This document shows positions 4,782 through 6,030 of a stretch of DNA of 6,030 bases, piece after piece. The notes below the pieces were generated by a model, which was not told where the DNA came from, did not search any database, and saw nothing but the letters and a program-made list of their open reading frames with translations. Origin of the DNA: Planctomycetaceae bacterium. Lineage in GTDB: Bacteria; Planctomycetota; Planctomycetia; Pirellulales; UBA1268. Positions within the stretch are counted from its first letter, which is position 1. The number at the start of each line of letters is the position of its first letter. Location of the stretch: positions 1-6,030 of the forward strand of contig DONH01000498.1 of NCBI GenBank assembly GCA_003509235.1, given 5' to 3'. The position numbers and the translations under genes were made by a program.

Positions 4782-5453
4782 TTAAAAGGAGGCCCATACA
4801 TCTCCGATTATTTTCCACGAGTGCTTGTGCTGGTCTTTGATGAAGCACGCCTCTGTCGTCAGGCCTTCTTTGCGAACACTGAGGTTTTCACCACGCCATT
4901 GAATTAACACATGCATGACTTCCTCATTTATTGTCCCAAGACCATAAAGACCCAAACAGCCTCCCTGAAAAGCGGCAAGTTCCCCAGCCACTGCTGTGTC
5001 AATATTCGTTAAACCATCAAGGAATAACGCGTGGCCCTCGAACTTAGCTAGATCGGATGCCAGTGCCTTTTTGATGGTGGTTAAACCATTGAGAACCAAA
5101 GCGCGTCCTTCAAATGTTGATAGTTCTCGAGCAACTTCTGGGCTGATAGAAGTAAGACCGTTAAGTGATAGTACAAACCCGGAAAACTTGGCAAGTTCGT
5201 GAGCTGTGTCTTCGTCTATCGAAGAAAGACCATCTAACAAAAGACCGGAATGCGGCGCCTTTGCTAACTCCTTCGCTGTCTTGCCATCAATTAATCCAAC
5301 ATTTGGCAGTATTAAATTGGTGGCTCCCTCTTCGCTCTCATCTACCAGACGAACTGCACGAGGAACTGTTAAAAATTCAATCTCATATTCTTGTCCACAG
5401 ACGACGTTCAAGCAAGCTATCCATGCAATCGCGATTATCTGAATTCTTTTCAT
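4782..5453 (-). CDS. Exported 24-residue LxLxGL-repeat protein (223 aa)
   Basis: The N-terminus MKRIQIIAIAWIACLNVVCG is a typical signal peptide, with likely cleavage after G20 (VCG-QE); C19 is not in a good lipobox, so a lipoprotein is less likely. The mature protein is almost entirely six 24-residue repeats at 44-67, 68-91, 92-115, 116-139, 140-163 and 164-187, plus a partial seventh to about 200. Each unit has LxLxGL, a turn, then a helix such as SPEVARELSTFEG. The C-terminal 23 residues are unrelated. The repeats are the same class as those of the 898 protein, but here they face the periplasm or exterior. An AAGGA lies about 12 nt before the ATG, rather far. No catalytic residues are seen; a binding or structural role is inference. 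Such repeats are frequent in planctomycete genomes. Confidence 0.88.
   Translation of the reverse strand: MKRIQIIAIAWIACLNVVCGQEYEIEFLTVPRAVRLVDESEEGATNLILPNVGLIDGKTAKELAKAPHSGLLLDGLSSIDEDTAHELAKFSGFVLSLNGLTSISPEVARELSTFEGRALVLNGLTTIKKALASDLAKFEGHALFLDGLTNIDTAVAGELAAFQGGCLGLYGLGTINEEVMHVLIQWRGENLSVRKEGLTTEACFIKDQHKHSWKIIGDVWASF
4857..5324 (-). repeat. Coding tandem repeats, 72-bp period, about 6.5 units
   Basis: This is the DNA of the repeat domain of the exported protein. The + strand word TTAAACCAT recurs 72 bp apart, near 5008 and 5080, at the equivalent position of successive units. The exact 24-residue period is stricter than the 23-24 residue units of the 898 protein, so expansion here may be more recent. 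Confidence 0.8.
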
Positions 5454-5978
5454 CAGACTATTTTTTCCTTGTACTTATTAGCACCCGAATCATACGAACA
5501 TGAAACTGAACAATGCTCGTACGGGAACACCTTCCCACTTAACCACATCCTTCTAATTCTTACTGAAAAGGCTGTTATCGACGTACCAAAACATCAACGA
5601 ATTTACCACGGATCACTACTTTCACCTGTGAGCCTTTTCGATATCTGGCCTCTGTCCTACCCGGCATGTGAATAAGTACTCCATTCATCCTAAGCCGACG
5701 CATGGCAACCGCATTTAACAAGCCGTCCACTCGCTCAAAAAAGCTGTCGCGCGGTGCAAAAAAACATTTCCCAAAGCTTCATGTGTACCCATCAGCCCCA
5801 CCAAATATCACTGCGCTGACCATGCGTACCACCTAAAACCGCGTACTACCTAAGGCCTCCAAAGCAACCAATTTCGCCGTCATAATTACTGTTTTCTTAC
5901 ATTCCATCAAACGACAACTGTAAAAAAAAAAGGGCATGCCTATTATTTAAATATTACTAAATCACGGCAGGTGAAATC
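5454..5978. other. Long interval without an intact gene
   Basis: The interval holds a possible upstream region of the repeat-protein gene (a -10-like TATGAT on the minus strand at 5494-5489, no clear -35), the decayed minus-strand frame at 5575-5907, a run of ten A at 5922-5931 followed by the palindrome GGCATGCC (5933-5940), and an AT-rich stretch at 5941-5960 in front of the gene starting at 5979. No tRNA, repeat array or insertion-sequence end was seen. Confidence 0.5.
5575..5907 (-). pseudogene. Possible decayed gene with two in-frame stops (111 codons)
   Basis: One minus-strand frame runs from ATG 5907 to TAA 5575-5577, interrupted by a TAG after 24 codons and a TGA at 5781-5779. The last part (5778-5578) is 67 sense codons and looks protein-like: APRDSFFERVDGLL, then RRLRMNGVLIHMPG, ending VKVVIRGKFVDVLVRR. 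From ATG 5703 alone it would be a 42-residue basic protein, but no ribosome site precedes that ATG. I do not recognise the family. Either it is a relic of a gene of about 110 codons, a small intact gene in its last third, or a chance frame. The two stops are real in this sequence; the reading as a relic is inference. Confidence 0.3.
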
Positions 5979-6030
5979 ATGTGTATTGCTTGTGTCACCC
6001 TTATCGCTGCGTCCATGTTTTTTATCGTTG
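5979..6030 (+). CDS. Start of a gene with hydrophobic N-terminus (partial)
   Basis: ATG 5979 is preceded by AGGTGA (5969-5974) at a 4-nt gap, a good ribosome site. The frame reads MCIACVTLIAASMFFIV and runs off the window. The hydrophobic stretch suggests a signal peptide or first membrane segment, though no basic residue precedes it in the visible part. A -10-like TATTAT sits at 5941-5946 without a clear -35. The product cannot be named from 17 codons. Confidence 0.5.
   Translation, partial: MCIACVTLIAASMFFIV

Noticed and set aside
4610..4801. Minus-strand 63-codon frame after the repeat-protein gene
   Set aside because: The segment AVIDPDTGIRLVPKK looks somewhat protein-like, but the ATG directly abuts GGAG with no spacing, no family is recognisable and the length is expected by chance.
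5922..5940. Minus-strand terminator from GGCATGCC followed by ten T
   Set aside because: The palindrome has no room for a loop, so a stable hairpin cannot form next to the T-run.
1..6030. CRISPR array, insertion sequence, integron attC or phage genes
   Set aside because: No spaced identical direct repeats, no transposase or integrase frame and no terminal inverted repeats with target duplications were found; the 601-643 repeats lack attC core sites.

Overview
The window looks like chromosomal DNA from a bacterium of the Planctomycetota; this is an inference from protein style, since no marker gene is present. Three things point there: a small glycine-tailed RRM protein, two proteins built from about 24-residue LxLxGL repeats, and a secreted protein joining a metzincin-type zinc site to a C-terminal NPCBM-like domain. 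Base composition is moderate, and roughly a third of the window is non-coding.

Layout. 20-388 (-) encodes the RRM RNA-binding protein, with a promoter candidate and a leader of about 117 nt. 389-752 has no gene but carries this leader and, further right, a cluster of AGGTC/GACCT inverted repeats around a possible rightward promoter. 753-881 (+) is a 42-codon zinc-ribbon-like mini-ORF whose cysteine spacing matches the N-terminus of the next gene. 898-1974 (+) encodes a protein with an N-terminal zinc ribbon, a repeat domain and a C-terminal membrane anchor. It converges, with a 21 bp gap, on 1996-3831 (-), the putative secreted metalloprotease. 3832-4134 has no protein gene but holds three successive hairpins ending in an intrinsic terminator on the + strand, which suggests a small RNA. 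4135-4521 (-) encodes a small basic protein with a helix-turn-helix-like segment. 4782-5453 (-) encodes an exported protein made almost entirely of 24-residue repeats. 5454-5978 has no intact gene, only a decayed-looking minus-strand frame (5575-5907). A new + strand gene with a hydrophobic N-terminus begins at 5979 and runs off the end.

How the parts relate. No metabolic operon or classical system can be read here. The recurring theme is the cell envelope: one repeat protein predicted to face the cytoplasm with a membrane tail, one exported repeat protein of the same repeat class, and a secreted protease with a putative carbohydrate-binding domain between them. Any functional link is inference. 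The best candidates for something undescribed are the structured RNA at about 3975-4125 and the zinc-ribbon duplication with a 20 bp tandem repeat over the start codon of the 898 gene.
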